In this document: piece after piece, positions 1 through 9,932 of the stretch | Numbering within the stretch: position 1 is the first letter of the stretch | How the letters are laid out: each line of letters begins with the position of its first letter | NCBI RefSeq assembly: GCF_013389365.1 | Contig: NZ_JACADJ010000001.1 | Coordinates: 91,160-155,159 of the forward strand | Origin: Desulfobacter latus | GTDB lineage: Bacteria; Desulfobacterota; Desulfobacteria; Desulfobacterales; Desulfobacteraceae | Length of the DNA: 64,000 bases | Reading direction: 5' to 3' | The notes under the pieces: generated by a model | What the model saw: the letters and a program-made list of their open reading frames with translations, nothing else | The model's database searches: none | What the model was told of the DNA's origin: nothing | Translations under genes and position numbers: made by a program

Positions 1-2076
1 TTTGTTCATCAGACATACACGCCCCTGGATAAAAGTCCGGTTGTCATTGTGGATATTGACGAATACAGCCTTGAAAATGTCGGGCAGTGGCCCTGGCCCA
101 GATATCGGTTGGCCCTGCTCCTTAAAAAACTGCAGATGGCCGGCGCCTTGGCCGTGGGCAATGATATCCTGTTTGGAGAAAAAGATCATACCTCCCCTGC
201 CGTATTAAAAGCAGCTTTAAAAAAAGATCTTAAGGTAGACCTGGAATTTACCGGCCTGCCTAATCAGCTCATGGATAATGATACCCTGCTGGCAAATGTA
301 TTGGAAACCGGCCCCTTTGTTCTGGGATATTCCTTTTATTTCAGAGAAGACAGGGGAGGAAGCCGTCCAGGAAAGGTGCCTCCCTTGAACTTTACCCAGG
401 TCAGCGCTCCTGGGGCAGGACCGGCACATGCCTCATTAATCAGCGCTATCCGTGCCATTCCACCACTTTCCGTACTTATGGACAAAGGAACCGGGGCCGG
501 ATTTATGAACGCCCTGACTGATGTAGACGGCGTAGTCCGAAGGGTACCCTTGGTGATATCCTGGCAGGACAAACTCTATCCACACCTGTCCCTGGCCACC
601 ATTCTCAAAGCCTTTGAGGGCAGAATTCCCGATCCTGTTATTCAAGTGGGCAGCGGGGGGGTCGAATCCCTTGTGATCGGAAACCTTATGGTTCCCCTGG
701 AAGCCGACGGGGCGATGCTGATCAACTATAAAGGTCCATCTTATCAGTTTCCCTATGTGTCGGCCGGCAGGGTGCTGGAAGACAAAGTGAGTCCGGACAC
801 ATTCAAAAATAAAATTGTTCTTATCGGATCCTCGGCTGCAGGCCTTATGGATCAAAGGACATCCCCCCTGGATGATGTTTTTCCCGGAATTGAGGTCAAC
901 GCCACCATTATACACAATATTCTTACCCAGTCCTCTGTAAGCCGCCCTGACTGGGTGCCCGGACTGGAGCTTGCAGGTATACTGGTATGGGGGGTTTTAA
1001 CCAGCATCATCGGATCGACAGAAGGGAGGCTGATTTTACCCATTACCGGGCTTTTGGCCGGACTTGCGTGGTACGCAAGCATCTGGGGCCTTGAATCCCG
1101 TCAGATATGGATATCTCCGTTTTTCTCATTATTGGTGATGGGTTGCAATTTTTCCTTTCTTAATTTATTTCGATTCTGGTTGTCGGAACGTAAGCGGCGG
1201 TTTTACAGGTCTGCATTCAGCCGGTATGTATCTAAAACTGTTGTCGATGAAATTGCCCGTTCTCCCGAAAAGCTCAGCCTTGAAGGACAGGAAAAAGAGA
1301 TATCAATCATGTTTTCTGATATCAGGGGGTTTACCAGCCTGTCCGAGAAATTGTCTCCCACACGGATCACCAATCTCCTCCACGATTACTTTACACCGGT
1401 GACCCGGGGCATCATCAAAAATAAAGGTACGTTGGATAAATTCATCGGTGATGCCGTGATGTGTTTTTGGAATGCTCCCCTGGATGTAAAAAATCATCAG
1501 GATCTGGCAGTTAAAACCGGGCTTGAAATGCTGGAATCAGTCAAGGAACTCAATAAGGAGTTCATTAAAAAATACGGAATTGAAATCGCCATCGGCATCG
1601 GTATCCATACAGGCCAGTGCAGGGTGGGGAATATGGGATCTGTAGATCTGTTCGACTACACCATTATTGGGGACAACGTAAACCTGGCTTCCCGCCTGGA
1701 AGGGCTGACCAAGTTTTATGGTGTTGGTCTGGTTGTCAGTGAATCGGTAAAAAAAAACACAGGCCGGTCCTGGATTTTCCAGGAACTTGACCGGGTAAGG
1801 GTCAAAGGCAAAAATGAACCCGTGGGTATTTATACGGTCCTGGCTCCCGACTCCGGACATAAGGAACAACTGGCACAAGAGCTAAAAGAGTATAACAGGG
1901 GACTTTCTTTATATAAAAAAAGAAAGTTTGATCAAGCCTTGGGGATTTTTTCTTCTCTTGGGGCGGCGCACTCCGGAAAAAAGATTTATTCTCTCTACAT
2001 GGACCGCTGCCGACATTATCTGGAAGAGTCCCCGGAGGAAGACTGGGATGGTGTTTTTACCCATATGAGCAAGTGA
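1..2076 (+). CDS. CHASE2-domain adenylate/guanylate cyclase, 5' truncated by window
   Basis: Membrane receptor cyclase making cAMP (or cGMP) in response to an extracytoplasmic cue. The frame is open from base 1, so the GTG at 49 is probably internal and the true start lies upstream. Counting from that GTG, an extracytoplasmic CHASE2 domain fills about residues 1-300, three hydrophobic segments follow at about 300-375, and a class III cyclase domain spans about 410-600. Both metal-binding motifs are present (FSDIRGFT near 421, FIGDAVM near 464) with YTIIGDNVNLASRLE near 537, so it should be active. A short TPR-like tail ends the protein. It converges on the cyclase fragment at 2129-2713 and has a relative at 12991-15189. 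Specificity for ATP over GTP is inferred only from the family. Confidence 0.93.
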   Translation, partial: FVHQTYTPLDKSPVVIVDIDEYSLENVGQWPWPRYRLALLLKKLQMAGALAVGNDILFGEKDHTSPAVLKAALKKDLKVDLEFTGLPNQLMDNDTLLANVLETGPFVLGYSFYFREDRGGSRPGKVPPLNFTQVSAPGAGPAHASLISAIRAIPPLSVLMDKGTGAGFMNALTDVDGVVRRVPLVISWQDKLYPHLSLATILKAFEGRIPDPVIQVGSGGVESLVIGNLMVPLEADGAMLINYKGPSYQFPYVSAGRVLEDKVSPDTFKNKIVLIGSSAAGLMDQRTSPLDDVFPGIEVNATIIHNILTQSSVSRPDWVPGLELAGILVWGVLTSIIGSTEGRLILPITGLLAGLAWYASIWGLESRQIWISPFFSLLVMGCNFSFLNLFRFWLSERKRRFYRSAFSRYVSKTVVDEIARSPEKLSLEGQEKEISIMFSDIRGFTSLSEKLSPTRITNLLHDYFTPVTRGIIKNKGTLDKFIGDAVMCFWNAPLDVKNHQDLAVKTGLEMLESVKELNKEFIKKYGIEIAIGIGIHTGQCRVGNMGSVDLFDYTIIGDNVNLASRLEGLTKFYGVGLVVSESVKKNTGRSWIFQELDRVRVKGKNEPVGIYTVLAPDSGHKEQLAQELKEYNRGLSLYKKRKFDQALGIFSSLGAAHSGKKIYSLYMDRCRHYLEESPEEDWDGVFTHMSK

Positions 2077-2128
2077 CCTCACAGGGTTTTAATATATTCT
2101 TCCGTTTTCATCAGCTACAAATTCCTTT

Positions 2129-2713
2129 TCATTCGGATATGACCTGGTAAACAGCAATTTGTTTTTGTTTCCCCTTGACCGAAGTTTTTGCAATTTCCCT
2201 TGTTTTAAATTGATCTTTTACTTCCCGGTATGTTGATCCGCTGATCAAGATATCGGTGCCCAGTTTTTTTGTCAGGCTTTCCAGTCTTGCGGCCGTATTG
2301 ACGCCGTCTCCGATGACAGTATATTCCATGCGTTTTTCCGAGCCGATATTTCCGGATACCACATTGCCGGTACATATACCGATACCGATACGGATGGGCG
2401 CTTCTCCTTTGGCTTCCCTGCCCCGGTTAAACTCGGCAAGGGCATAGCGCATCTGCAGGGCTGTCCTTACCGCCCTTACGGCATCATCATTCTTTGCAAA
2501 AGGAATACCAAATACGGACATCAGACCGTCACCGATATATTTATCAAGCACCCCATTGTTGGCAAAAACAATATCCACATCCACCATGATGTCTCCAAGT
2601 CTGCTGAGATCTATAGCTTTATTACGCCTTTGTGCCTGTATCTCCAAATATCTTTCCAGCTGCTTTGGGGAACAGTTCACATAGTGTCCAAATTGTTTCA
2701 GACAACGGTCCAT
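2129..2713 (-). CDS. Class III cyclase domain lacking the first metal-binding motif, probably inactive
   Basis: A 194-residue protein that matches the C-terminal two thirds of a class III cyclase: [14 protein letters not shown] near residue 57, then [15 protein letters not shown] and the final KGK motif. The usual N-terminal FSDIRGFT block, about 45 residues carrying the first catalytic aspartate, is missing: the text runs directly from a YV.SP..LE.-type pre-cyclase helix to the VDIVFANNG segment. This looks like an internal deletion rather than a wrong start, because pre-cyclase sequence is retained upstream. It begins 16 bases after the HD-GYP gene, so the two are probably cotranscribed. 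It could be a pseudo-enzyme that pairs with an active cyclase, or simply a decaying gene. Confidence 0.8.
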   Translation of the reverse strand: MDRCLKQFGHYVNCSPKQLERYLEIQAQRRNKAIDLSRLGDIMVDVDIVFANNGVLDKYIGDGLMSVFGIPFAKNDDAVRAVRTALQMRYALAEFNRGREAKGEAPIRIGIGICTGNVVSGNIGSEKRMEYTVIGDGVNTAARLESLTKKLGTDILISGSTYREVKDQFKTREIAKTSVKGKQKQIAVYQVISE

Positions 2714-2729
2714 TATATTCCCGTTTGAA

Positions 2730-4436
2730 TCAAAAGTTCATACATTCGATATCAATCTGCTCGGGGTTCATCTCCTTTTCAGCATATTCAAGAAACCGCC
2801 TGTTTTTGATAAAAAGTTCCAGTATATCTGAATCAATATGATTGTCTTTTTTCATGAATTCTAAAATTTTAAGACTTTGGGACAAGGGCATGGGGGTTTT
2901 ATAGGGCCGGTCCTTGGCTGTCAGGGCTTCAAAAATATCGGCAATGGCAATAATCCGCGATTGAAGGGGAAGGGTGTCGCTGTCAAGTCCCTGCGGGTAA
3001 CCACTGCCGTCAAGCTTTTCATGATGGGAGGCCGCATATTCAGCTACATGGGCGAGGTTTTCGGGAAACGGCAGCTGGCTGATGATATCAAAGGTCATTT
3101 TTGCATGATTTTCGATTTGTTTTCGTTCGCTTTCCGTCAGCGTGCCTTTTCTGATGCAGAGGTTACGGATTTCATTTTTAGTCAGGAACGGATGTTCTTC
3201 TCCATTGAGCATATATGTTTTTCTGCCGATATCTTTTATCCGTTCAATGTTTTCATCGGACATATGATCCTTTGCATCATTGCAGTATTCTATAAATTCA
3301 AAATCATTTTGTATTTCTAATATTTTTTTATCCCGCGCCATCTCAAGCTGCTCAAACATACCGGGGCTGCGCCTGCGGGATACGGCAAATTTTACCATTT
3401 CTTCTGCATATTTGTTTTTAACCCCCTCTTTTATTAATTCAAACCGGGTTTTGACAAGATCAATACGATCGAAGATCGTCTCCAGTTTAGTGGATTTATC
3501 CATCACAAATTCAGGGGTGGTAATTTTGCCCACATCATGCATCCAGGCCGCCATATGAAGTTCTTCCAATTGCGCCTCACTCAGGCAAACATCTTTAAAT
3601 GCCTCGGATTTGGATGCATTAATATCTTCAGCCATCATCCTTGTCAGCTCAACGACCCGCCTGATATGTCCGCCCGTATATGCCGATTTTTCATCAATGG
3701 CCGTTGCAATGCTTTTGATAAAGGCATGTAACAGTGCCTTGAGTTCACTGATTAGCTGTGTGTTGGTCAAAGCAACGGCAGCCTGGGACGCCAGGGAAGA
3801 TACAATGCCCAGGATTTCTTCTGAAAAAGGTATTATTTCACCTGTTTCTTCATCCCGTGCGTTAATCAACTGAAGCACACCGATGATCCGGTCTTCATGG
3901 TTTTTCATTGGGATCACCAGCATGGACCGGGTCTGGAATCCTGTGATCCGATCATATTTCATTGTCCCTTTAAAACTCAGGTCACGGTATTCTACCTTAT
4001 CGGCCAGATTATAAATATCCGGCAGATTGACGATGGATTTGTTCAGGGCGGCATGGGAGGAAACATTTGAATGATTGGGTTGATTATTTATATATAAAGG
4101 CACATCGGGCAGTTGAATTGGGGGTTGGCCCTGATCTTCCATTCCGATATTGATCCGATCGTTTTGACAGACTTCAAATTTAAGGCTTTGTTTTTCTCTA
4201 TCAAGAATATACAGAGTTCCTGCCTCAGCCCGGCAAAACCGACGTGCCTCATTCAGAATCATCTCGAACAGTCTATTCATGTCCTTTTCAACGGACAAGG
4301 CCATCCCGACTTCGGATAACTTTTTAATATTTTCTATTTGCTCCTGAGCATAAGTCTTCACGTCGGTTACAATCGAGTGTACTAATTTGCCCAAACGTAT
4401 ATTTTCGGAGAATTTATTAAAAAATTCCTTGTCCAT
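2730..4436 (-). CDS. GAF domain HD-GYP phosphohydrolase
   Basis: Predicted cytoplasmic cyclic-di-GMP phosphodiesterase with a ligand-sensing GAF domain. An N-terminal helical stretch is followed by GAF at about residues 40-235 and an HD-GYP domain at about 245-550. HDVGK sits near residue 300 and [11 protein letters not shown] near 469, so the metal ligands and the GYP triplet are present. Between them lies an unusually long insertion of roughly 100 residues, charged and helical. No membrane segment is visible. It heads a two-gene unit with the incomplete cyclase domain 16 bases downstream, linking c-di-GMP turnover to a cyclase-like partner. Activity on c-di-GMP is inferred from the family motifs. 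Confidence 0.9.
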   Translation of the reverse strand: MDKEFFNKFSENIRLGKLVHSIVTDVKTYAQEQIENIKKLSEVGMALSVEKDMNRLFEMILNEARRFCRAEAGTLYILDREKQSLKFEVCQNDRINIGMEDQGQPPIQLPDVPLYINNQPNHSNVSSHAALNKSIVNLPDIYNLADKVEYRDLSFKGTMKYDRITGFQTRSMLVIPMKNHEDRIIGVLQLINARDEETGEIIPFSEEILGIVSSLASQAAVALTNTQLISELKALLHAFIKSIATAIDEKSAYTGGHIRRVVELTRMMAEDINASKSEAFKDVCLSEAQLEELHMAAWMHDVGKITTPEFVMDKSTKLETIFDRIDLVKTRFELIKEGVKNKYAEEMVKFAVSRRRSPGMFEQLEMARDKKILEIQNDFEFIEYCNDAKDHMSDENIERIKDIGRKTYMLNGEEHPFLTKNEIRNLCIRKGTLTESERKQIENHAKMTFDIISQLPFPENLAHVAEYAASHHEKLDGSGYPQGLDSDTLPLQSRIIAIADIFEALTAKDRPYKTPMPLSQSLKILEFMKKDNHIDSDILELFIKNRRFLEYAEKEMNPEQIDIECMNF

Positions 4437-4538
4437 GCGGTGCCCTAAAAAAAAATTGAGAAAAAACAGACACGAACAAAAATCAGCAGGACTGTATCAA
4501 AATAATAAACGGATGACAATCTTTATCATTGAAAAGTC

Positions 4539-4670
4539 GGCCTTGATCATTGTTTCGGCCAATACGTGGAAGGTAGGTTGGGTTGAGGAACGAAACCCAA
4601 CAAATACAAAATGTTGGGTTTCACTTCGTTCAACCCAACCTACACGGTGATCCAAATGATGATCAAAGCC
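4539..4670 (+). mobile_element. MITE-like element, copy 1 (132 bp)
   Basis: Non-coding element with terminal inverted repeats GGCCTTGATCAT and GGCTTTGATCAT (read inwards) and a perfect 8-bp direct repeat GAAAAGTC at 4531-4538 and 4671-4678, as expected of a target duplication. Inside is a second palindrome whose arms begin GTAGGTTGGGTTGA and end TCAACCCAACCTAC around an inner GAAACCCAACA/TGTTGGGTTTC hairpin. A second copy of exactly the same length lies at 51941-52072 with 7 differences. It sits in the 339-base gap between divergent genes. No transposase is in the window; the family is unassigned. Confidence 0.85.
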
Positions 4671-4702
4671 GAAAAGTCCGCACTGCATTGTAGGCCCCAG
4701 AT

Positions 4703-4731
4703 TTGACAATTCTAATTGGGTATCTTATACG
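4703..4731 (+). promoter_or_regulatory. Sigma-70-type promoter for the TPS-CHAT operon
   Basis: TTGACA at 4703-4708 is followed after 16 bases by TTATAC (4725-4730), or after 17 by TATACG. It lies about 45 bases upstream of the TpsB start at 4776 and just downstream of the MITE copy. This is the only good hexamer pair in the gap. Confidence 0.55.
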
Positions 4732-4775
4732 TTGTGCCGATTCCTAAGGAAACATGATTGGATATAGAGTGAGTT

Positions 4776-6533
4776 ATGATGAGCAAACGACTAAATCACC
4801 ATTTTTTCTGCCTAATTGGGATTTTATTTTGCAGTACAACGGCCTTGGCTGGGTCTCCTATGCCGTCAACCGGAACGCAAAGGGGATTGAATATCATACA
4901 CCGCCCTCAAAATCCCCCCCTTGAACTGCCGGAAAATAAAGATAACGCGCCTCTGCCTGATGATATTCTTCCCGTGGTTCCGGCACCACCCTTTGGGGAA
5001 AATGGTGATGTCCCGGATCTGTCATCAGCCCCCCGTGTTTTTGTGCGTCAGATTAAACTGATTGGCAATACCATCTTCAGTGATACGGATTTAAAATTTT
5101 TACTCAAAAATTATGAGCATCGCTATCTGCTTTTTGCAGAACTTCAGGAACTGCGCCATAAATTGACACGTTATTATGTCAACAAAGGATACCTGAACTC
5201 CGGAGCGATAATTCCGGATCAAAAGATAACCGGCGGGGTCGTTGAAATTCATATCATTGAGGGCTGCCTGACAACGATCAACATAACGGGAAATACCCGG
5301 CTGCGTTCCGGTTATATTCGCAAACGTATTCTTCTGGGTGCAGATCCCCCGTTTAATATCAGCCGGCTAAAACAACAGTTCAACCTGCTGCATCAAAATC
5401 GTCTGATCCAGCGTATTAACGGGGAATTCGGCCCGGGTATTCATCTTGGACAAGGCCGTCTCAATGTAAAGGTGGAAGAAGCGCCCCCTTATGAACTGGG
5501 GATGAAATACAGTAACAGTGAATCGCCAAGCGTGGGGTCACAACACCTGGAATTGTATGGGGCCCACCACAATCTGTCCGGGTGGGGAGACACCCTGGGA
5601 GTTTCCTATGGGGTAAGTGAAGGGGCTGATAATTACTCTGCGTACTATACGCTTCCGGTTACTGCGCAGGATACCAGCATATCTCTGTATTATGATAAAA
5701 ATAATGCAAATATCATTGAAGCCCCTTTTGACAGCATTGATATTGAGAGCAACGCAGAAACCTGGGGATTGCGCATCAGGCACCCGTTTTATCAAATGGT
5801 TAACCAGGAAGTGGCGTTGTCACTGGCTGTTGAGACACGGCACAGCGAAACCTTTTTGCTGGGAGAACCGTTTTCCTTTTCCCCGGGTGTCGAAGATGGC
5901 GAATGTGATGTAACAGTGTTACGTTTTTCCCAGGAATGGTCTTTGCGAAGACCCACACAGGTGTTTGCGGCACGGTCGGTATTCAGCTTAGGGATTCATG
6001 CCATGGGCGCCACATCCCACGATTCAGATCCCGACGGACAATTTTTTGCCTGGCTGGGGCAGTTTCAGTGGGCCAGACGCCTGAAAGTGCCTGAAAAAAG
6101 CCAGGTTATTTTTCGAACCAATATTCAATTGTCTGCCGATCCCCTTCTGCCCCTGGAAAAATTTTCCCTGGGCGGGTTAAACAGCGTCAGGGGGTACCGC
6201 GAAAATGAACTGGTCCGGGATAACGGGGCTTTTACCTCCCTTGAATTTCGTATTCCTGTGTTCCGCATGCCGCTTTCCTTTACCGGAAAGACCCGTGAAG
6301 ACGGATGGGTTCAACTGGCCCCCTTTGTGGATTGGGGATGGTCCGGCAATACCGATACCACAACCCCTGACCCTGAAACGATTTCCAGTGCAGGCATCGG
6401 CATTCGGTGGGATCCGGGGTCTGCACTCCATGCGGAAGTTTACTGGGCCAAGGCCCTGCGGGAGATGGATTATCCTGATTATGATCTTCAAAACGATGGT
6501 ATTCATTTTCTGCTGACCTGGCGTTTTCTATAA
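4776..6533 (+). CDS. Two-partner secretion outer-membrane transporter (TpsB, ShlB/FhaC/HecB family)
   Basis: Exports the neighbouring TpsA protein across the outer membrane. A signal peptide ends near residue 25 (CSTTALAG). A proline-rich linker to about residue 85 precedes two POTRA-like domains (about 90-235), and the rest is a beta barrel ending in TWRFL. The conserved barrel-loop motif VRGY lies near residue 470 within FSLGGLNSVRGYREN. The length, 585 residues, is normal for the family. The TpsA gene starts 26 bases after its stop. The ribosome site ahead of ATG 4776 is weak; ATG 4779 is an alternative start. The substrate is inferred from gene order. Confidence 0.95.
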   Translation: MMSKRLNHHFFCLIGILFCSTTALAGSPMPSTGTQRGLNIIHRPQNPPLELPENKDNAPLPDDILPVVPAPPFGENGDVPDLSSAPRVFVRQIKLIGNTIFSDTDLKFLLKNYEHRYLLFAELQELRHKLTRYYVNKGYLNSGAIIPDQKITGGVVEIHIIEGCLTTINITGNTRLRSGYIRKRILLGADPPFNISRLKQQFNLLHQNRLIQRINGEFGPGIHLGQGRLNVKVEEAPPYELGMKYSNSESPSVGSQHLELYGAHHNLSGWGDTLGVSYGVSEGADNYSAYYTLPVTAQDTSISLYYDKNNANIIEAPFDSIDIESNAETWGLRIRHPFYQMVNQEVALSLAVETRHSETFLLGEPFSFSPGVEDGECDVTVLRFSQEWSLRRPTQVFAARSVFSLGIHAMGATSHDSDPDGQFFAWLGQFQWARRLKVPEKSQVIFRTNIQLSADPLLPLEKFSLGGLNSVRGYRENELVRDNGAFTSLEFRIPVFRMPLSFTGKTREDGWVQLAPFVDWGWSGNTDTTTPDPETISSAGIGIRWDPGSALHAEVYWAKALREMDYPDYDLQNDGIHFLLTWRFL

Positions 6534-6559
6534 AACTTGTGAGGAGATAATATATAAAG

Positions 6560-9500
6560 ATGACCTTTATCTATCGTATATGTCTTGTTTTTTTTATTAT
6601 TTTATGGGTTCCATGGATTTTTATTGTACAATTTCAGAATGCCTGTGCAAAGATTGTAACAGACGGCACCATAGGATCGGCTATGTCACTTTCCGGGCCG
6701 GATTATGCCGTTTCCAGTGATCTGGGTCAGCAGGTCGGCGGCAATCTGTTTCACAGCTTTAAGACCTTTAATATCAACACCGGGGAAAGCGCAACATTCA
6801 GCGGGCCGGCCGGCATTCAAAACATCATATCCCGGGTGACCGGCGGCAGCGCATCCTCTATTGATGGTATACTCAAATCCGGCATCAGCGGCGCGGACTT
6901 TTTTTTCCTGAACCCGGCCGGGGTTATGTTCGGACCCAATGCCTCCTTGGAGATCAGTGGATCATTTCGTGTGAGTACGGCTGATTACCTTCGATTCTCT
7001 GACAACGGCCGGTTTGATGCGTCCGACCCCCAAAACAGTGTACTGACGTCTGCGCAGCCGGAGGCATTTGGATTCCTGGGGAAGAATCCCGCCACAGCGA
7101 TCAGTGTCGAGGGGGAGTTGTGGGCGCCCAAAGGCGAAACCTTATCCGTGGTGGCCGGTGATATTACAATCACCGGCGGTATTCTTGCCGCCAAAGGAGG
7201 GCGGATCAATGCAGCTGCAGTGAATAGCGCCGGAGAAGTGGATATTGATCGTATGGATATAAGTGGTTTTAAGCAGCTGGGCGATATTGAGATGAAAGAG
7301 AATGCCAATATCTATACCAGTGATTCCGGCGATGCCGCTGGTTTGGGCGGAGGAGATATCTATATCCGGGGCAATCATTTTGAGATCAATAATTCCCATG
7401 TCCGGTCGGAAACCTTTGGCGATAAGGACGGCGGGGTCATTGATATTGAATTGCGCGGAGCGCTGACCATTACCGATGCTGGCACTGTCTCTGGTGCGAC
7501 TGGCGGAGACGGCAAGGGGTCTGACATCAATATCGATGTTACGGACTTGGAAATTTCCAATGGCGGAACCATCGATACCCAGGTTTATGGTTCCGGCAGC
7601 GGCGGAAACCTGAGTATCAACGCCCAGAATTCCGTGATGATATCCGGTCAGGGGAATTATGGTACGGATATCGACACCAGAGTGACATCTTCAGCAAGCG
7701 GCAGTGGCAGCAATCTTATGATTTCGGCAGAGACGTTGATTCTTGAGGAAGGGGGGATGGTTCAAGCGGAGACCCATGGCAGCGGAACAGGCTCCCGGGT
7801 TGATCTTAATGTAGGCAGTCTGGAATTAACGGATGGGGGGGCGATCTGCGTTGGCAGCATATCATCAGGACAGGGCGGCGATCTGAACATTCATGCGCAG
7901 GACTCCATCAATATTTCCGGAACCATGGTCCTGGGGGAAAATGAATCTGCAACCGGCAGCTGTATTTTTGCGTATGCACCGAACGCGGCAGGCCTTGATG
8001 CCGGTCAGATTGATATCGTTTCCACCACCCTCAACCTGGCCGACGCTGGAAAAATTTTTTCAATTGCCATGGGGGACGGACAGGCCGCAGATATCAGCAT
8101 CCAGGCCGGTGACTCGGTAACCATTGCCGGGTTTCAATCCGATTTTTCCAGTTCAATCGAAAGCCTGACAATAGGAAACGGTGATGCCGGCAATATTAAA
8201 ATCAACACCGGAACCCTAACCCTTACAGATACCGGGGGAATTGCGGCAAGCAGCGACGGTCGTGGAGACGCCGGCGATATTGATCTCAATGTATCCAGCC
8301 TGCTCCTCCAGGATGGTGGAATGATCCATGCGTCAGCAAATGATCAGGGGAATGGCGGGAATATTACGGTGTCTGCGTTGGAGTTCATTGACATTTCAGG
8401 ATCCGTTGAAGCAGGACCCGGGCAATTCTATAATGCCTTGATTAGTGCAATGACTTGGGAAAATGGTAATGCCGGAACCATTTCATTATCCGCACCGCGG
8501 ATTACACTTGCAGACGAAGGAAAGATTGAGGCGTTTTCCTTTGGCAGCGGGAATGCCGGAGACATTGATATTGCCTGTTCCACCCTGACCCTTGAAGGAA
8601 ATGAGACTTATATTAATGCCGATATCACCGGCAGTGGTCATGGGGGCGATATTACAGTCAAAACGGATCAATTGATCATTACCGGCGGTGCCGGAATTTC
8701 CGCCGATGTGTTCGGTGTTGATCCGGACATCATTGAAGAGACGAACACAACATGGAATATAGACCTTTCAACCGGTACGGGTGAAACAACCGGGCAGGGG
8801 GGCAGTGTGAACATTACGGCAACAGATGCCATCGTTATTTCCGGAACCGATAATGGCGGAGATATTTCCAGTTTTCTGTCCGTCAGTACAGGCAGCAGCG
8901 GCAATGGGGGAAATTTAGTCTTATCTTCCCCGAACGTGAGGATCAGTGACGGGGGATGGATTCAGGCGACGACGACAAATGACGGAAACGGCGGTAATAT
9001 CCAGATGGATGTGGAAACATTGACATTGGCCAAGGGCGGCCAGGTCAACGCCACAACCTCCGGCACCGGCAGTGGCGGAGATATCAACATTTTAGCATCA
9101 AAACAGATTGCCGTTTCGGGAAATTACAATGAAGAGCAGTTGAGTGGTATTCAAAGCAGAACAAAGGATAGCGGAGATGCCGGAAAAATTTTTATTGCCA
9201 CACCCATGTTAACCATGGCACATGGCGGGGAAATCAATACCTCAAGCCTTGACGGCACCGGCAGTGGCGGCAGTATCCGCATTGACGCCTCTCTGGTAGA
9301 TATGCAGCCCCATGCCGCCATCCGTGCCCAAAGCACAGGCACCGGCCAGGCCGGGAGTATCACCATCCAAACCGATGACGCTATTTCACTGTACGGCAGC
9401 CGCATTACCACGGAAAGCCTGGATGCCGATGGCGGAAATATTACCCTGAACACCGTCAATCATTTGTACCTGCTTGACAGCCGGATTACCACATCGGTTC

Positions 9501-9916
9501 AAGGCGGGTTGGGCAACGGCGGCAACATTGAGATTGATCCTTGCTTTGTTATACTGAACCACAGCCGGATCATTGCCAATGCCTTTGAAGGCAAGGGCGG
9601 CAATATCCATATTGTTTCGGATTATTTTTTAGCCGATCCGGAAAGCACGGTGATGGCATCTTCTCAGCTTGGTATTGACGGAACCGTTCAGATTGATTCA
9701 CCGGATACGGATATTTCCGGCGGGCTGGCCGGCCTGAAAATCCCTGATCTGGATGTTACAGCGCTTTTGCACAGTTCCTGCGCCTTGAAAACTATGGATA
9801 CATCCAGCAGTTTGGTTGTCACAGGCCGGGGGGGACGGCGTTCAGCGCCCGATGATTTCATGTCCAACGTTTATTTTGATTTTGATGATGCGTCTGAAGA
9901 CATGCCGGCAAAATAG
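6560..9916 (+). CDS. Filamentous-haemagglutinin-type exoprotein (TpsA)
   Basis: Large secreted beta-helix protein of 1118 residues, predicted passenger of the TpsB upstream. An N-terminal hydrophobic signal is followed by a TPS secretion domain (about residues 35-170) with the NPAG motif near 118 in FFLNPAGVMFG. The remainder is made of degenerate repeats of about 60-80 residues of the type GSGGDINI...ISG, typical of right-handed beta-helices. The C-terminal part carries a cysteine followed by SSLVVTGRGG, a tail I associate with cyanobacterial-type proteins of this family. There is no sorting signal, so it is released or held at the surface by unknown means. The target (adhesion, matrix or other) cannot be read from sequence. 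Confidence 0.93.
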   Translation: MTFIYRICLVFFIILWVPWIFIVQFQNACAKIVTDGTIGSAMSLSGPDYAVSSDLGQQVGGNLFHSFKTFNINTGESATFSGPAGIQNIISRVTGGSASSIDGILKSGISGADFFFLNPAGVMFGPNASLEISGSFRVSTADYLRFSDNGRFDASDPQNSVLTSAQPEAFGFLGKNPATAISVEGELWAPKGETLSVVAGDITITGGILAAKGGRINAAAVNSAGEVDIDRMDISGFKQLGDIEMKENANIYTSDSGDAAGLGGGDIYIRGNHFEINNSHVRSETFGDKDGGVIDIELRGALTITDAGTVSGATGGDGKGSDINIDVTDLEISNGGTIDTQVYGSGSGGNLSINAQNSVMISGQGNYGTDIDTRVTSSASGSGSNLMISAETLILEEGGMVQAETHGSGTGSRVDLNVGSLELTDGGAICVGSISSGQGGDLNIHAQDSINISGTMVLGENESATGSCIFAYAPNAAGLDAGQIDIVSTTLNLADAGKIFSIAMGDGQAADISIQAGDSVTIAGFQSDFSSSIESLTIGNGDAGNIKINTGTLTLTDTGGIAASSDGRGDAGDIDLNVSSLLLQDGGMIHASANDQGNGGNITVSALEFIDISGSVEAGPGQFYNALISAMTWENGNAGTISLSAPRITLADEGKIEAFSFGSGNAGDIDIACSTLTLEGNETYINADITGSGHGGDITVKTDQLIITGGAGISADVFGVDPDIIEETNTTWNIDLSTGTGETTGQGGSVNITATDAIVISGTDNGGDISSFLSVSTGSSGNGGNLVLSSPNVRISDGGWIQATTTNDGNGGNIQMDVETLTLAKGGQVNATTSGTGSGGDINILASKQIAVSGNYNEEQLSGIQSRTKDSGDAGKIFIATPMLTMAHGGEINTSSLDGTGSGGSIRIDASLVDMQPHAAIRAQSTGTGQAGSITIQTDDAISLYGSRITTESLDADGGNITLNTVNHLYLLDSRITTSVQGGLGNGGNIEIDPCFVILNHSRIIANAFEGKGGNIHIVSDYFLADPESTVMASSQLGIDGTVQIDSPDTDISGGLAGLKIPDLDVTALLHSSCALKTMDTSSSLVVTGRGGRRSAPDDFMSNVYFDFDDASEDMPAK

Positions 9917-9932
9917 ACAAGGAGCTTTAAAT

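Noticed and set aside
4387..4709. Open frames on both strands with the peptide VGWVE...NPT..
   Set aside because: They are translations of the MITE palindrome, not genes.
9816..9932. Upstream extension of the CHAT protein start into tpsA
   Set aside because: It lacks a signal sequence and ribosome site; ATG 9933 has AAGGAGC and gives a signal peptide.
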